The translations under genes and the position numbers were made by a program. 64,000 nt of DNA from contig NZ_CANLBS010000029.1 in assembly GCF_947488945.1 (NCBI RefSeq), positions 1 through 64,000 on the forward strand, given 5' to 3'. The stretch is from an uncultured Streptomyces sp. Its GTDB lineage: Bacteria > Actinomycetota > Actinomycetes > Streptomycetales > Streptomycetaceae. Each line of letters starts with the position of its first letter. Positions within the stretch are counted from its first letter, which is position 1. The notes beneath the pieces were generated by a model. The model was not told where the DNA came from, searched no databases, and worked only from the letters and a program-made list of their open reading frames with translations. Of this stretch, positions 40,146 through 48,253 are shown piece by piece.

Positions 40146-40760
40146 GTGGCACGGGCGAAGACGGCGGGCGCGGACGGGGACCAGGGTGACGACCTGCGGA
40201 CCCGGATCCTCACCGAGGCGATGCTCGCGATCGCCGAGACCGGCCTCTCGGGGCTGACGATGTCCGCACTGGCCCGCCGGCTGGATACCAGCGGCGGCCA
40301 TCTGCTGTACTACTTCGGCACCAAGGACCGGCTTCTGCTGGAGGCCCTGCGGCACAGCGAGGGCGGGCTCGCCCGGGAGCGGCTGGCGCTGACCGCCGGC
40401 CGCGGCTCACCGGCCCGGCGGCTCGACCGGTTCATGCGCCTCTACCTGCCCACCGGCGCGCGCGATCCGCGCTGGATGCTCTGGATCGAGCTGTGGCCGC
40501 GCTCGGGCGGCGACCCCGCGCTGCGCGACGCGCAGCGCGAACTGGACCGCGCCTGGGAGAGCGACCTGGTCACCCTGCTCGCGGACGGGGCGGAACGCGG
40601 CGTCTTCGCCCTGCCTGATCCCCCGGCCCGCGCCGCCCAACTCCTCGCCCTGCTCGACGGCTTGAGCACCCGTGTCCTGCTGGGCCACGACGACCTCGAC
40701 CGCAACGGCGCGATCGCGGCGGCCCGTTCGGCGGCGTCGGCGCTGATCCCGGGGGCATAG
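40146..40760 (+). CDS. TetR-family regulator
   Basis: The 204-aa protein has a classic TetR N-terminus: RTRILTEAMLAIAETGLSGLTMSALARRLDTSGGHLLYYFGTKDRLLLEAL (about 18-68), followed by a helical ligand domain. GTG at 40146 is the start, with GAAGGGACGAG upstream. It is divergent from the NCS1/amidohydrolase operon and likely its substrate-responsive repressor. Its stop codon is immediately followed by a 10-bp minisatellite. Confidence 0.86.
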   Translation: MARAKTAGADGDQGDDLRTRILTEAMLAIAETGLSGLTMSALARRLDTSGGHLLYYFGTKDRLLLEALRHSEGGLARERLALTAGRGSPARRLDRFMRLYLPTGARDPRWMLWIELWPRSGGDPALRDAQRELDRAWESDLVTLLADGAERGVFALPDPPARAAQLLALLDGLSTRVLLGHDDLDRNGAIAAARSAASALIPGA

Positions 40761-40840
40761 GCGGGCGTAGGCGGGCGTAGGCGGGCGTAGGCGGGCGTAG
40801 GCGGGCGTAGGCGGGCGTAGGCGGGCGTAGGCGGGCGTGG
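40761..40840. repeat. 10-bp minisatellite immediately after the TetR stop
   Basis: Seven exact copies and one variant of GCGGGCGTAG run without interruption from the base after the stop codon. Every unit ends in TAG. It is a simple tandem repeat with no spacers. Confidence 0.95.
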
Positions 40841-40861
40841 GGCGGCCCACGGGGGCGGAGC

Positions 40862-40930
40862 CCGGCGGCAGCGGGGCGACGGGTCCGGCGGCAGCGGGAC
40901 GGCGGGTCCGGCGGCAGCGGGGCGACGGAC
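40862..40930. repeat. 23-bp tandem repeat
   Basis: Three adjacent copies of a 23-bp unit beginning CCGGCGGCAGCGGG, differing at a few positions. With the 10-bp repeat and the hairpin at 40994 it fills the convergent gap between the TetR and isocitrate dehydrogenase genes. Confidence 0.85.
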
Positions 40931-40993
40931 GGGGCCGCGGGTCCGGGCCTCCGCCGCTCCCGGGCACGCACCGGCCGGCGGCCCGCACGCACA

Positions 40994-41034
40994 CGCCCGC
41001 CCCGGCCGGGCACGGGGCCTGGCCGGGGCGGGCG
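40994..41034. terminator. Hairpin after isocitrate dehydrogenase gene
   Basis: Perfect 14-nt arms CGCCCGCCCCGGCC and GGCCGGGGCGGGCG with a 13-nt loop, 34 bp downstream of the minus-strand stop codon. Confidence 0.7.
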
Positions 41035-41067
41035 CGAGGGATGCGGCGGGGGGCGCCGCCGGTCGGA

Positions 41068-43287
41068 TCAGACGAGGCTCGCGATGGCCTCGTTGAACGT
41101 CGTCGACGGGCGCATCACGGCCGCGGCCTTGGCCGGGTCGGGCTGGTAGTACGCGCCGATGTCGGCCGGCGAGCCCTGGACCGCGATCAGCTCGGAGACG
41201 ATGGTCTCCTCCTGCTCGGTCAGGGTCTTCGCCAGCGGCGCGAACGCCTCGGCGAGCTGGGCGTCGTCGGTCTGACGGGCCAGCTCCTGCGCCCAGTACA
41301 GCGCCAGGTAGAAGTGGCTGCCGCGGTTGTCGATGCCGCCGAGCTTGCGGCTCGGGGACTTGTCCTCGTTGAGGAAGGTGCCGGTCGCACGGTCCAGGGT
41401 GTCCGCGAGGACCTGGGCGCGGGCGTTGCCGGTGGTCTGCGCGAGGTGCTCGAAGCTGACCGCGAGGGCGAGGAACTCGCCCAGGCTGTCCCAGCGCAGG
41501 TAGTTCTCCTTGACGAGCTGCTGGACGTGCTTCGGGGCGGAGCCGCCGGCGCCCGTCTCGAAGAGGCCGCCGCCGTTCATCAGCGGGACCACGGAGAGCA
41601 TCTTCGCGCTGGTGCCGAGCTCCAGGATCGGGAAGAGGTCCGTGAGGTAGTCGCGGAGCACGTTGCCGGTGACGGAGATGGTGTCCTCGCCGCGGCGGAT
41701 GCGCTCCAGGGAGAAGGCGGTGGCCTCCTCCGGGGTGCGGATGGAGATGTCCAGGCCGTCCGTGTCGTGGTCGGCGAGGTAGGTCTTCACCTTGGCGATG
41801 AGGTTGGCGTCGTGCGCGCGGCCCTCGTCCAGCCAGAACACGGCCGGGACGCCGGTGGCGCGGGCGCGGGTGACGGCCAGCTTGACCCAGTCCTGGATCG
41901 GCAGGTCCTTGGTCTGGCACATGCGGAAGATGTCGCCGGCGCCGACGGTCTGCTCCAGGACGACACCGCCCTTCTCGTCCACGACGCGGACGGTGCCCGT
42001 GGCCGGGACCTCGAAGGTCTTGTCGTGGCTGCCGTACTCCTCGGCCTTCTGCGCCATCAGACCGACGTTGGGCACCGAGCCCATGGTGGCCGGGTCGAAG
42101 GCGCCGTTGGCGCGGCAGTCGTCGATGACGACCTGGTAGACGCCGGCGTAGCTGCTGTCCGGGAGGACGGCCAGGGTGTCGGCCTCGTTCCCGTCCGGGC
42201 CCCACATGTGGCCGGAGGTACGGATCATGGCCGGCATGGAGGCGTCCACGATGACGTCGCTGGGAACGTGCAGGTTGGTGATGCCCTTGTCGGAGTCGAC
42301 CATGGCGAGGGCCGGGCCCTCGGCGAGCTCGGCCTCGAAGGAGGCCTTGATCTCGGCGCCGTTCGGGAGGGCGTCGAGGCCCTTGAGGATGCCGCCGAGG
42401 CCGTCGTTCGGGGTCAGGCCGGCCGACGCGAGCGCCTCGCCGTGGGAGGCGAAGGTCTTCGGGAAGAAGGCGCGGACCACGTGGCCGAAGATGATCGGGT
42501 CGGAGACCTTCATCATGGTGGCCTTGAGGTGGACGGAGAACAGCACGTCCTCGGACTTGGCGCGGGCCACCTGCGCGGTGAAGAACTCGCGCAGCGCGGC
42601 GACGCGCATGACCGCGGCGTCGACGACCTCACCGGCGAGCACCGGTACGGACTCGCGCAGCACGGTGGTGGAGCCGTCGTCGCCGACCAGCTCGATGCGC
42701 AGCGTGCCGTCCTCGGCGATCACGGCGGACTTCTCCGTGGAGCGGAAGTCGTCCACGCCCATGGTGGCGACGTTCGTCTTGGAGTCGGCCGTCCAGGCGC
42801 CCATGCGGTGCGGGTGCGCCTTGGCGTAGTTCTTCACCGAGGCGGGGGCACGGCGGTCGGAGTTGCCCTCGCGCAGGACCGGGTTGACGGCGCTGCCCTT
42901 GACCTTGTCGTAACGGGCGCGGACGTCCTTGTCCTCGTCGGTCTTCGGGTCGTCCGGGTAGTCCGGAAGCGCGTAGCCGAGGTCCTGGAGCTCCGCGATG
43001 GCGGCCTTCAGCTGCGGGATCGACGCCGAGATGTTCGGCAGCTTGATGATGTTGGCGCCGGGCGTCTGGGCCAGCGCGCCGAGCTCGGCCAGCGCGTCAT
43101 CGATACGCCGGCCGGCCTCCAGGCGCTCCGGGAAGCTGGCGATGATCCGGCCCGCGAGCGAGATGTCACGGCTCTCGACCGTGATCCCCGCGGTCGAGGC
43201 GTAGGCCTCGACGATGGGCAGGAACGAGTACGTCGCCAGGGCAGGGGCCTCGTCGGTGTGCGTATAGATGATGGTCGAGTCAGTCAC
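41068..43287 (-). CDS. icd: Monomeric NADP-dependent isocitrate dehydrogenase
   Basis: The 739-aa enzyme of the monomeric class oxidises isocitrate to 2-oxoglutarate with NADP. Family sequence runs along the whole length: the N-terminus STIIYTHTDEAPALATYSFLPI, then LPNISASIPQLKAAIAELQ, the substrate region NSDRRAPASVKNYAKAHPH, ATMMKVSDPIIFGH, MWGPDGNEADTLAV and IDNRGSHFYLALYWAQELA. A GTG start at 43287 fits the normal N-terminus. A TamR/UrtR-type palindrome lies 27 bp upstream. It is a housekeeping TCA gene inside an otherwise catabolic, accessory stretch. Confidence 0.95.
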   Translation of the reverse strand: MTDSTIIYTHTDEAPALATYSFLPIVEAYASTAGITVESRDISLAGRIIASFPERLEAGRRIDDALAELGALAQTPGANIIKLPNISASIPQLKAAIAELQDLGYALPDYPDDPKTDEDKDVRARYDKVKGSAVNPVLREGNSDRRAPASVKNYAKAHPHRMGAWTADSKTNVATMGVDDFRSTEKSAVIAEDGTLRIELVGDDGSTTVLRESVPVLAGEVVDAAVMRVAALREFFTAQVARAKSEDVLFSVHLKATMMKVSDPIIFGHVVRAFFPKTFASHGEALASAGLTPNDGLGGILKGLDALPNGAEIKASFEAELAEGPALAMVDSDKGITNLHVPSDVIVDASMPAMIRTSGHMWGPDGNEADTLAVLPDSSYAGVYQVVIDDCRANGAFDPATMGSVPNVGLMAQKAEEYGSHDKTFEVPATGTVRVVDEKGGVVLEQTVGAGDIFRMCQTKDLPIQDWVKLAVTRARATGVPAVFWLDEGRAHDANLIAKVKTYLADHDTDGLDISIRTPEEATAFSLERIRRGEDTISVTGNVLRDYLTDLFPILELGTSAKMLSVVPLMNGGGLFETGAGGSAPKHVQQLVKENYLRWDSLGEFLALAVSFEHLAQTTGNARAQVLADTLDRATGTFLNEDKSPSRKLGGIDNRGSHFYLALYWAQELARQTDDAQLAEAFAPLAKTLTEQEETIVSELIAVQGSPADIGAYYQPDPAKAAAVMRPSTTFNEAIASLV

Positions 43288-43314
43288 CGGGTGCTCCGCT
43301 CCACGTCTGCAACA

Positions 43315-43332
43315 TTGCTTGACATCAAGATA
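43315..43332. promoter_or_regulatory. TamR/UrtR-type operator upstream of icd
   Basis: TTGCTTGACATCAAGATA is an 18-bp dyad with a perfect core CTTGA-CA-TCAAG. In Streptomyces the MarR-family regulator TamR is known to control citric-acid-cycle genes including isocitrate dehydrogenase. The match to its site is from memory and needs a motif search. No tamR gene is in the window, so control would be in trans. Confidence 0.6.
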
Positions 43333-43361
43333 TCCCGTGACCGGTGCGGGCTCCACAAGCA

Positions 43362-43422
43362 CCCCGCACCTCTTCGCCCCGGCCCGGTGACGGAGCGGAC
43401 CGCAGGGCGAAGAGGTGCGGGG
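43362..43422. terminator. Long hairpin after small secreted-protein gene
   Basis: Perfect 18-nt arms (43362-43379 and 43405-43422), starting CCCCGCACCTCTTCGCCC, with a 25-nt loop. It lies downstream of the minus-strand gene at 43510 and upstream of the icd promoter. Confidence 0.7.
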
Positions 43423-43509
43423 CGGTGCGTCCCGGCGGCGACCGCGTCCCGCCGCACCGGACCGCCGCGCGCACGGCGGGCGGGATGCGGCGGGACGCCG
43501 TGGAGGGCG

Positions 43510-43878
43510 TCACGGGCGGACGTGGATCTCCCCGATACCGGTGCCGATCCTGCCGCAGTGCGCGGTGGACTGCCCGGTCCCGCCGGGGGCGAGGGTGACG
43601 TGCTCCCCGTCCACGTCCGGGGCCCAGCCGCAGACGAGGTGCACCCAGAACGTCTGGGTGGAGCCGCTGTTGTTGGTGCAGAGGGCGAAGCCGGTGTACT
43701 CGTCGTTGTTGTGGACGCCGGTGTGGCAGGAGAATCCCGGCGGGGTCGCGGCCGGCGCCGCGGCGGTCGCGGCGGTCGCGCCGAGCGGCGCCGCCAGTGC
43801 GGCGGCCAGCCCGAACGCGGCGGTGGCCCGTGCCGCGTTCCGGAAGAGGGTGGAAGAGGTCCCCGTGGACGGCTTCAT
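43510..43878 (-). CDS. Small secreted protein with four mature cysteines
   Basis: The 122-aa hypothetical protein has a Sec signal peptide (FRNAARATAAFGLAAALAAPLGATAATAA, residues about 11-42). The mature domain of about 75 residues reads FSCHTGVHNNDEYTGFALCTNNSGS, then WVHLVCGWAPD and STAHCGRIGTGIGEI. Four cysteines in the mature part probably form two disulphides. It looks like a member of the small Streptomyces secreted family of unknown function. GAAGGAG precedes the ATG at 43878. It is divergent from another exported protein gene. Confidence 0.75.
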   Translation of the reverse strand: MKPSTGTSSTLFRNAARATAAFGLAAALAAPLGATAATAAAPAATPPGFSCHTGVHNNDEYTGFALCTNNSGSTQTFWVHLVCGWAPDVDGEHVTLAPGGTGQSTAHCGRIGTGIGEIHVRP

Positions 43879-44108
43879 GGTGCTGCTCCTTCGCGGAGAT
43901 GGTGCTGTGCGGATTCGGCTCCGCAGGGCCGCGCCCTGCGGATCGCTCAAGAACTCCCCCACCGTGGGTGAGCAAAACACCCGGTGACTTCACTGTGCGT
44001 ACACCGTTCACTGCGGTGACCGCTCCCCCGGCGTACGCTCGAAGGGCAACGGATCACGGGGGCGGCCGGCTGCTCGGGCCCCTTACGGGACCTTCGAAGG
44101 AGGGCGAC

Positions 44109-44873
44109 GTGACCGGACACCGGAAGGCCGCACGGCTCGCTGCGGGCGCCGCGGCCGTGGTGCTGGCGGCCGCCTCCGCGACGGTGGCGCGGGCCGACGA
44201 CATCGGCGGGCTCAGCGCCGCACAGATCGTCGAGCGCTCCCGTGAGGCGCTGGCCGACGCGCAGTCGCTGCGGCTGCGGAGCACCGGCGACCTCGGCGGC
44301 GGGAGGGACGCCATGCGCGTCGACCTCACCCTTGACCGCGAGGGCAACTGCGCCGGCGGCGTCGACCTCGGGAACGGCGGGGGCTCCGTCCGGATCGTCG
44401 AGCGGGGGGACGACGTCTGGCTGAAACCGGACGAGGCGTTCTGGGAGAACCAGGTCCCGGGCGGCGGTACCGCCTTCGAGGCGGTCGTGGCGGGCCGCTG
44501 GATGAAGGGGGCCGCGACCGACCCGCGGCTGCGCACCGTGACACAGGCCTGTGACCTGGACACCTTCCGCGACCGGGTCCGGGACGGCACCGATCTCGGC
44601 GAGGACGCGGGCACGCTGGTGAAGGAGCCGGAGCGCCGGGTGGACGGCGTGTCCGTGGTGCCGGTGTCCGGGACGCGGGACCGGGAGCGCTTCACGGTGT
44701 ACGTGTCCGCCGAGGGCACCCCGTATCCGGTGCGCGTCACCGTCGCCGGGCCGTCCGAGGACGTGACGGCCCGGCTGTCGGACTTCGACGAGCCGGTTCC
44801 GGCGGACACCCCGGCCGCCCGCGACACGGTGGACATCACGGCCGTGCTGGGGCGGACCACGTCCCCGGTGTGA
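44109..44873 (+). CDS. Secreted LolA/LppX-like hypothetical protein
   Basis: The 254-aa protein has a signal peptide (HRKAARLAAGAAAVVLAAASATVARA, cut near residue 28) without a lipobox cysteine. A mature beta-rich domain follows: LSAAQIVERSREALADAQSLRLRSTGDL, then VDLTLDREGNCAGGVDLG and YVSAEGTPYPVRVTVAG. This layout resembles the LolA/LprG-like fold used to carry lipids in actinobacteria, but I cannot confirm it. GGAGGG lies before the GTG at 44109. The function is unknown. Confidence 0.7.
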   Translation: MTGHRKAARLAAGAAAVVLAAASATVARADDIGGLSAAQIVERSREALADAQSLRLRSTGDLGGGRDAMRVDLTLDREGNCAGGVDLGNGGGSVRIVERGDDVWLKPDEAFWENQVPGGGTAFEAVVAGRWMKGAATDPRLRTVTQACDLDTFRDRVRDGTDLGEDAGTLVKEPERRVDGVSVVPVSGTRDRERFTVYVSAEGTPYPVRVTVAGPSEDVTARLSDFDEPVPADTPAARDTVDITAVLGRTTSPV

Positions 44874-44950
44874 CAGCGCTCCGGTGTGACAGCTCCCTGG
44901 TGTGTCGGTGCTCCGGTGCCGTGCTCCGGAGCGACGGCTCCCCGGCCGGG

Positions 44951-44995
44951 CGCTCCCCCGGCCGGCGCTCCCCCGGCCGGCGCTCCCCCGGCCGG
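44951..44995. repeat. 15-bp tandem repeat
   Basis: Three exact copies of CGCTCCCCCGGCCGG, flanked by degenerate copies on both sides (about 44935-45005). It lies in the convergent gap between the LolA-like and NCS1 genes. No clear terminator is seen apart from the folding potential of the repeat itself. Confidence 0.9.
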
Positions 44996-45108
44996 CGCTC
45001 CTCGGCAGCCGGAGCGCGGCGGGGCGCGGGAACCCCGTCGGCTTCCGGGCCGGCGCGGACCCGCGGCGCCGTGGCGGACGGTTCACCGCCCGCCACGGCG
45101 CCACGGGG

Positions 45109-46677
45109 TCAGGCCGCCTCGGGTCGCAGCCGGCGGGTGAGCGCCGCGTACACGACGAGCGACGAGGCGAGGCCGACCGCCCAGCCGTAGTCGGCGAGCG
45201 GCTTCAGGAACGGGATCAGGCCGTCGTCCGGGAACGGCCCGGCCCCCGGCGCCGAGTGCGAGCCGCCGACCGCGAGGACGCCGCCGATGACGAAGGCGGC
45301 CACCGCCCGCCAGTTCCAGCCCGCCGTGTACCAGTAGCGGCCGCCGGGCCGGTAGAGGTCGGGCAGGTCCAGCACGGTCCGGCGGACGATCCAGTAGTCG
45401 GCGATGAGGATGCCCGCGACCGTGCCGAGCAGCCCGCCGACCAACCCGAGCCAGGTGTAGATGTACAGCTCCGGGGTGCTGGTGAGCTTCCACGGCATCA
45501 TCAGCACGCCCACGACACCGGCGATCAGCGCCCCGGTACGGAAGTTGACGAACTTCGGCAGGACGTTGGCCAGGTCGTAGGCGGGCGAGACGATGTTGGC
45601 GGCGATGTTCACGGAGATCGTCGCGACCAGGACCGTGATCAGTCCGAAGAGCAGCCCGAAGACGTTGTCGGTCCGGGCGACGAGCTGCACCGGGTCCCAG
45701 ATGGCCTCCCCGTACACCGCCTGGGAACCGGAGGTGACGAAGACGGACAGCAGGGCGAAGAAGGTCATGGTGGTCGGCAGTCCGAGGGTCTGTCCCCATA
45801 TCTGGGCGCGCTGCCCGGCCCCGAAGCGGGTGAAGTCGGGGATGTTGAGGGAGAGCGTCGACCAGAAGCCGATCATGCCCATCAGCGACGGGAAGAACAC
45901 CGGCCAGAAGTCGCCGTCCCAGCCTAGCTTCGACGGCTGGTCGAGCAGCGGCCCGAAGCCTCCCGCGCGCACCGCGATCCAGACCAGCAGCACGACCGCG
46001 CCCACCAGCACGAACGGGGCGGCCCAGCTCTCGAACCGGCGCAGGGTGTCCATGCCCCGGTAGATGATGGCGAGTTCGAGCGCCCAGAAGAGGACGAAGC
46101 AGAGCCACAGCGTCCACGGCTCGCCGCCGATCCGCGAGGCGTCCGCCCAGCCGCCGAACAGCTTGCCCAGCAGGGTGAAGATGCCCACCCCGCCGATCCA
46201 GGTCTGGATGCCGAACCAGGCGCAGGCGACGGCGGCCCGGACGAGCGCCGGCAGATTGGCGCCGCGCAGCCCGAAGGAGGCGCGTGCGAGCACGGGGAAC
46301 GGGATGCCGTACTTGGGCCCCGCGTGGCCGGTGAGCAGCATCGGCGCCAGCACGATCAGGTTGGCCAGGGCGATGGTGAAGACGGCCTGGATCCAGTCCA
46401 TGCCGAGTGCGACCAGGCCCGAGGCGAGCAGCCAGGAGGGGATGTTGTGCGCCATCCCGATCCAGAGGGCGGCGAAGTTGTACGTGGTCCAGCGGCGCTG
46501 CTCCAGCGGGACGGGCAGCAGGTCCTCGTTGACGAAGGACGGGTGGTCGGGGACGGTGCCGGGGGCCAGTTCGACGCGGCCGGGCACCCCGGACGCCGGG
46601 TCCGGCGCGGCGGACGGGACGGCCGGTGGCGGTCCTTCGGGCGGAACGGGCGGGGTGGGCGGGACGGTTGCGGTCAT
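45109..46677 (-). CDS. NCS1-family uracil/allantoin-type permease
   Basis: The 522-aa permease has a Pro-rich N-terminus, then SFVNEDLLPVPLEQRRWTTYNFAALWIGMAHNIPSWLLASGL. That is the Mhp1/PucI/FurD signature in which Trp and Asn residues bind a hydantoin- or uracil-like ring. Further on are WFGIQTWIGG and NIPDFTRFG, and about 12 helices. It lies 133 bp downstream of the F420-dependent enzyme gene on the same strand. Together with dihydropyrimidinase and ureidopropionase genes nearby, it likely brings in uracil or thymine. Confidence 0.88.
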   Translation of the reverse strand: MTATVPPTPPVPPEGPPPAVPSAAPDPASGVPGRVELAPGTVPDHPSFVNEDLLPVPLEQRRWTTYNFAALWIGMAHNIPSWLLASGLVALGMDWIQAVFTIALANLIVLAPMLLTGHAGPKYGIPFPVLARASFGLRGANLPALVRAAVACAWFGIQTWIGGVGIFTLLGKLFGGWADASRIGGEPWTLWLCFVLFWALELAIIYRGMDTLRRFESWAAPFVLVGAVVLLVWIAVRAGGFGPLLDQPSKLGWDGDFWPVFFPSLMGMIGFWSTLSLNIPDFTRFGAGQRAQIWGQTLGLPTTMTFFALLSVFVTSGSQAVYGEAIWDPVQLVARTDNVFGLLFGLITVLVATISVNIAANIVSPAYDLANVLPKFVNFRTGALIAGVVGVLMMPWKLTSTPELYIYTWLGLVGGLLGTVAGILIADYWIVRRTVLDLPDLYRPGGRYWYTAGWNWRAVAAFVIGGVLAVGGSHSAPGAGPFPDDGLIPFLKPLADYGWAVGLASSLVVYAALTRRLRPEAA

Positions 46678-46810
46678 TGCGGCTGGACCCTTCGCTCGGG
46701 GACGGTGCCGTGCGGGGCGGGGCGGGCGTGTACAGCCGGTGCGGGTGGGGCGGTGGGGACGGGCGTGCGGACGCGGGCGTGCGGTACGCGAGAGAGGGCG
46801 GTGCGGGGTG

Positions 46811-47812
46811 TCAGGCGCGGAGGGCCGGGATGATCCGTTCTCCGTAGGCGTCGATGGTGGCCTCCCGGGCGTCGTGCATGTTGTACACGGCGAACTGGTC
46901 GACGCCCAGGTCCCGGAGCACCTTCAGCTTCTCGATGTGCGCCTCGGCGGGGCCGAGCAGGCAGAAGCGGTCCACGATCTCGTCGGGCACGAACGCCGTG
47001 TCCGGGTTCCCGGTGCGGCCGTGGTGGCTGTAGTCGTAGCCGGACCGGCCGGCGATGTACGCGGTCAGCGCCTCGGGGACCAGCCCCGAGCCGGTGCCGT
47101 AGCGGGAGACCAGGTCGGCGACGTGGTTGCCGACCATGCCGCCGAACCAGCGGCACTGTTCCCGCGCGTGGTCGAGGTCGTCACCGACGTAGGCGGGCGC
47201 GGCCACGCAGATGGTGACCGCGTCGGGATCCCGCCCGGCCTCGGCGGCCGCCGTGCGGACCGCCTTCACCATGTACTCGGTGAGGTACGGGTCGGCGAGC
47301 TGGAGGATGAAGCCGTCCGCCTTCTGCCCGGCGAGGGCGAGCGCCTTGGGCCCGTACGCCGCCATCCAGACGGGCAGGTTGCCGTCCTTGACCCACGGGA
47401 TGCGCAGCGGCTGCCCGTCCACGGTCGCCTCGCGTCCCTCGGCGAGGTCGCGGATGACGTCGATGGCCTCGCCCAGCCGGGCCAGCGTGTTGGGCTTGCG
47501 TCCGGCGACCCGCATCGCGGAGTCCCCGCGGCCGATGCCGCAGACCGTGCGGTTGCCGTACATGTCGTTGAGGGTCGCGAAGGTGGAGGCGGTCACCTCC
47601 CACGTGCGGGTGCCGGGGTTGGTCACCATCGGCCCCACGACGAGGCGTTCGGTGTGTTCCAGGATCCGGCTGTAGATGACGAAGGGCTCCTGCCAGAGCA
47701 CCGCCGAGTCGAAGGTCCAGCCGTAGCGGAAGCCGTTGCGTTCCGCCCGGCGCATCAGTCCGACGACGGACGAGGCGGGCGGGTCTGTCTGCAGGACGAG
47801 TCCGAAGTCCAT
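46811..47812 (-). CDS. TIGR03842-type F420-dependent luciferase-like oxidoreductase
   Basis: The 333-aa TIM-barrel enzyme starts MDFGLVLQTDPPASSVVGLMRRAE, contains FRYGWTFDSAVLWQEPFVIYSRILE and CGIGRGDSAMRVAG, and ends NMHDAREATIDAYGERIIPAL. These features place it among luciferase-like enzymes of the F420-dependent TIGR03842 family. The in vivo reaction is not established. It shares an operon with the NCS1 permease and a neighbourhood with pyrimidine-ring hydrolysis genes, so reduction or oxidation of a pyrimidine ring is a reasonable hypothesis. The start 47812 was set by the conserved MDFG. Confidence 0.85.
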   Translation of the reverse strand: MDFGLVLQTDPPASSVVGLMRRAERNGFRYGWTFDSAVLWQEPFVIYSRILEHTERLVVGPMVTNPGTRTWEVTASTFATLNDMYGNRTVCGIGRGDSAMRVAGRKPNTLARLGEAIDVIRDLAEGREATVDGQPLRIPWVKDGNLPVWMAAYGPKALALAGQKADGFILQLADPYLTEYMVKAVRTAAAEAGRDPDAVTICVAAPAYVGDDLDHAREQCRWFGGMVGNHVADLVSRYGTGSGLVPEALTAYIAGRSGYDYSHHGRTGNPDTAFVPDEIVDRFCLLGPAEAHIEKLKVLRDLGVDQFAVYNMHDAREATIDAYGERIIPALRA

Positions 47813-48136
47813 GACGGTGCTCCTGGTCCAGAAGGTGGCGGAGGGGCCCGCGCGGGGCGTTCCGGCGGCGCTGCGGGAACGGCGGAACACGGGTCCGGGA
47901 AACGGAGTACGGGGTGCGGGGTGCCGAGTGCGGGGGCAGGTGGGGGCCGGGCGGGAGCACGCCGGGGCCGGCCCCGGGGGCCTTCCCGGCGGCGTGCACG
48001 AGGAGAGCCTTCCACATCGGGACGTGCCGGGGAGGGGTCTCCGGCAACTCACGCTACGCGCGTCGCAGGAGGGACGGTCCCGGCCCCGTCCGGCGACTTC
48101 GGGAAGGGGTCCCCGGCGTGTCCGTCCCGGACGGCG
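47813..48136. other. Spacer upstream of the F420-enzyme gene
   Basis: I see no gene here. It should include the promoter for the F420-enzyme/permease operon. The hairpin of the upstream AI-2E gene follows at 48137-48179. Confidence 0.35.
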
Positions 48137-48179
48137 GACGGCCTCCGCCCACCGGGAGGACCGGTGGGCGGAGGCCGTC
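48137..48179. terminator. Perfect 19-bp hairpin after AI-2E transporter gene
   Basis: Arms of 19 nt (48137-48155 and 48161-48179, starting GACGGCCTCCGCCCACCGG) with a GAGGA loop. It isolates the AI-2E gene from the F420-enzyme operon on the same strand. Confidence 0.75.
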
Positions 48180-48253
48180 GGGGAGGCGGGCGGGAGGCGG
48201 GCGGACCGGTGCGGGCAGGCAGGCCGGCCCGCACTCCGTGGGGCGGGGGCGGG

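Noticed and set aside
40761..40930. Possible CRISPR-like array
   Set aside because: The repeats are contiguous, with 10-bp and 23-bp units and no spacers. No cas genes are near. These are simple tandem repeats.
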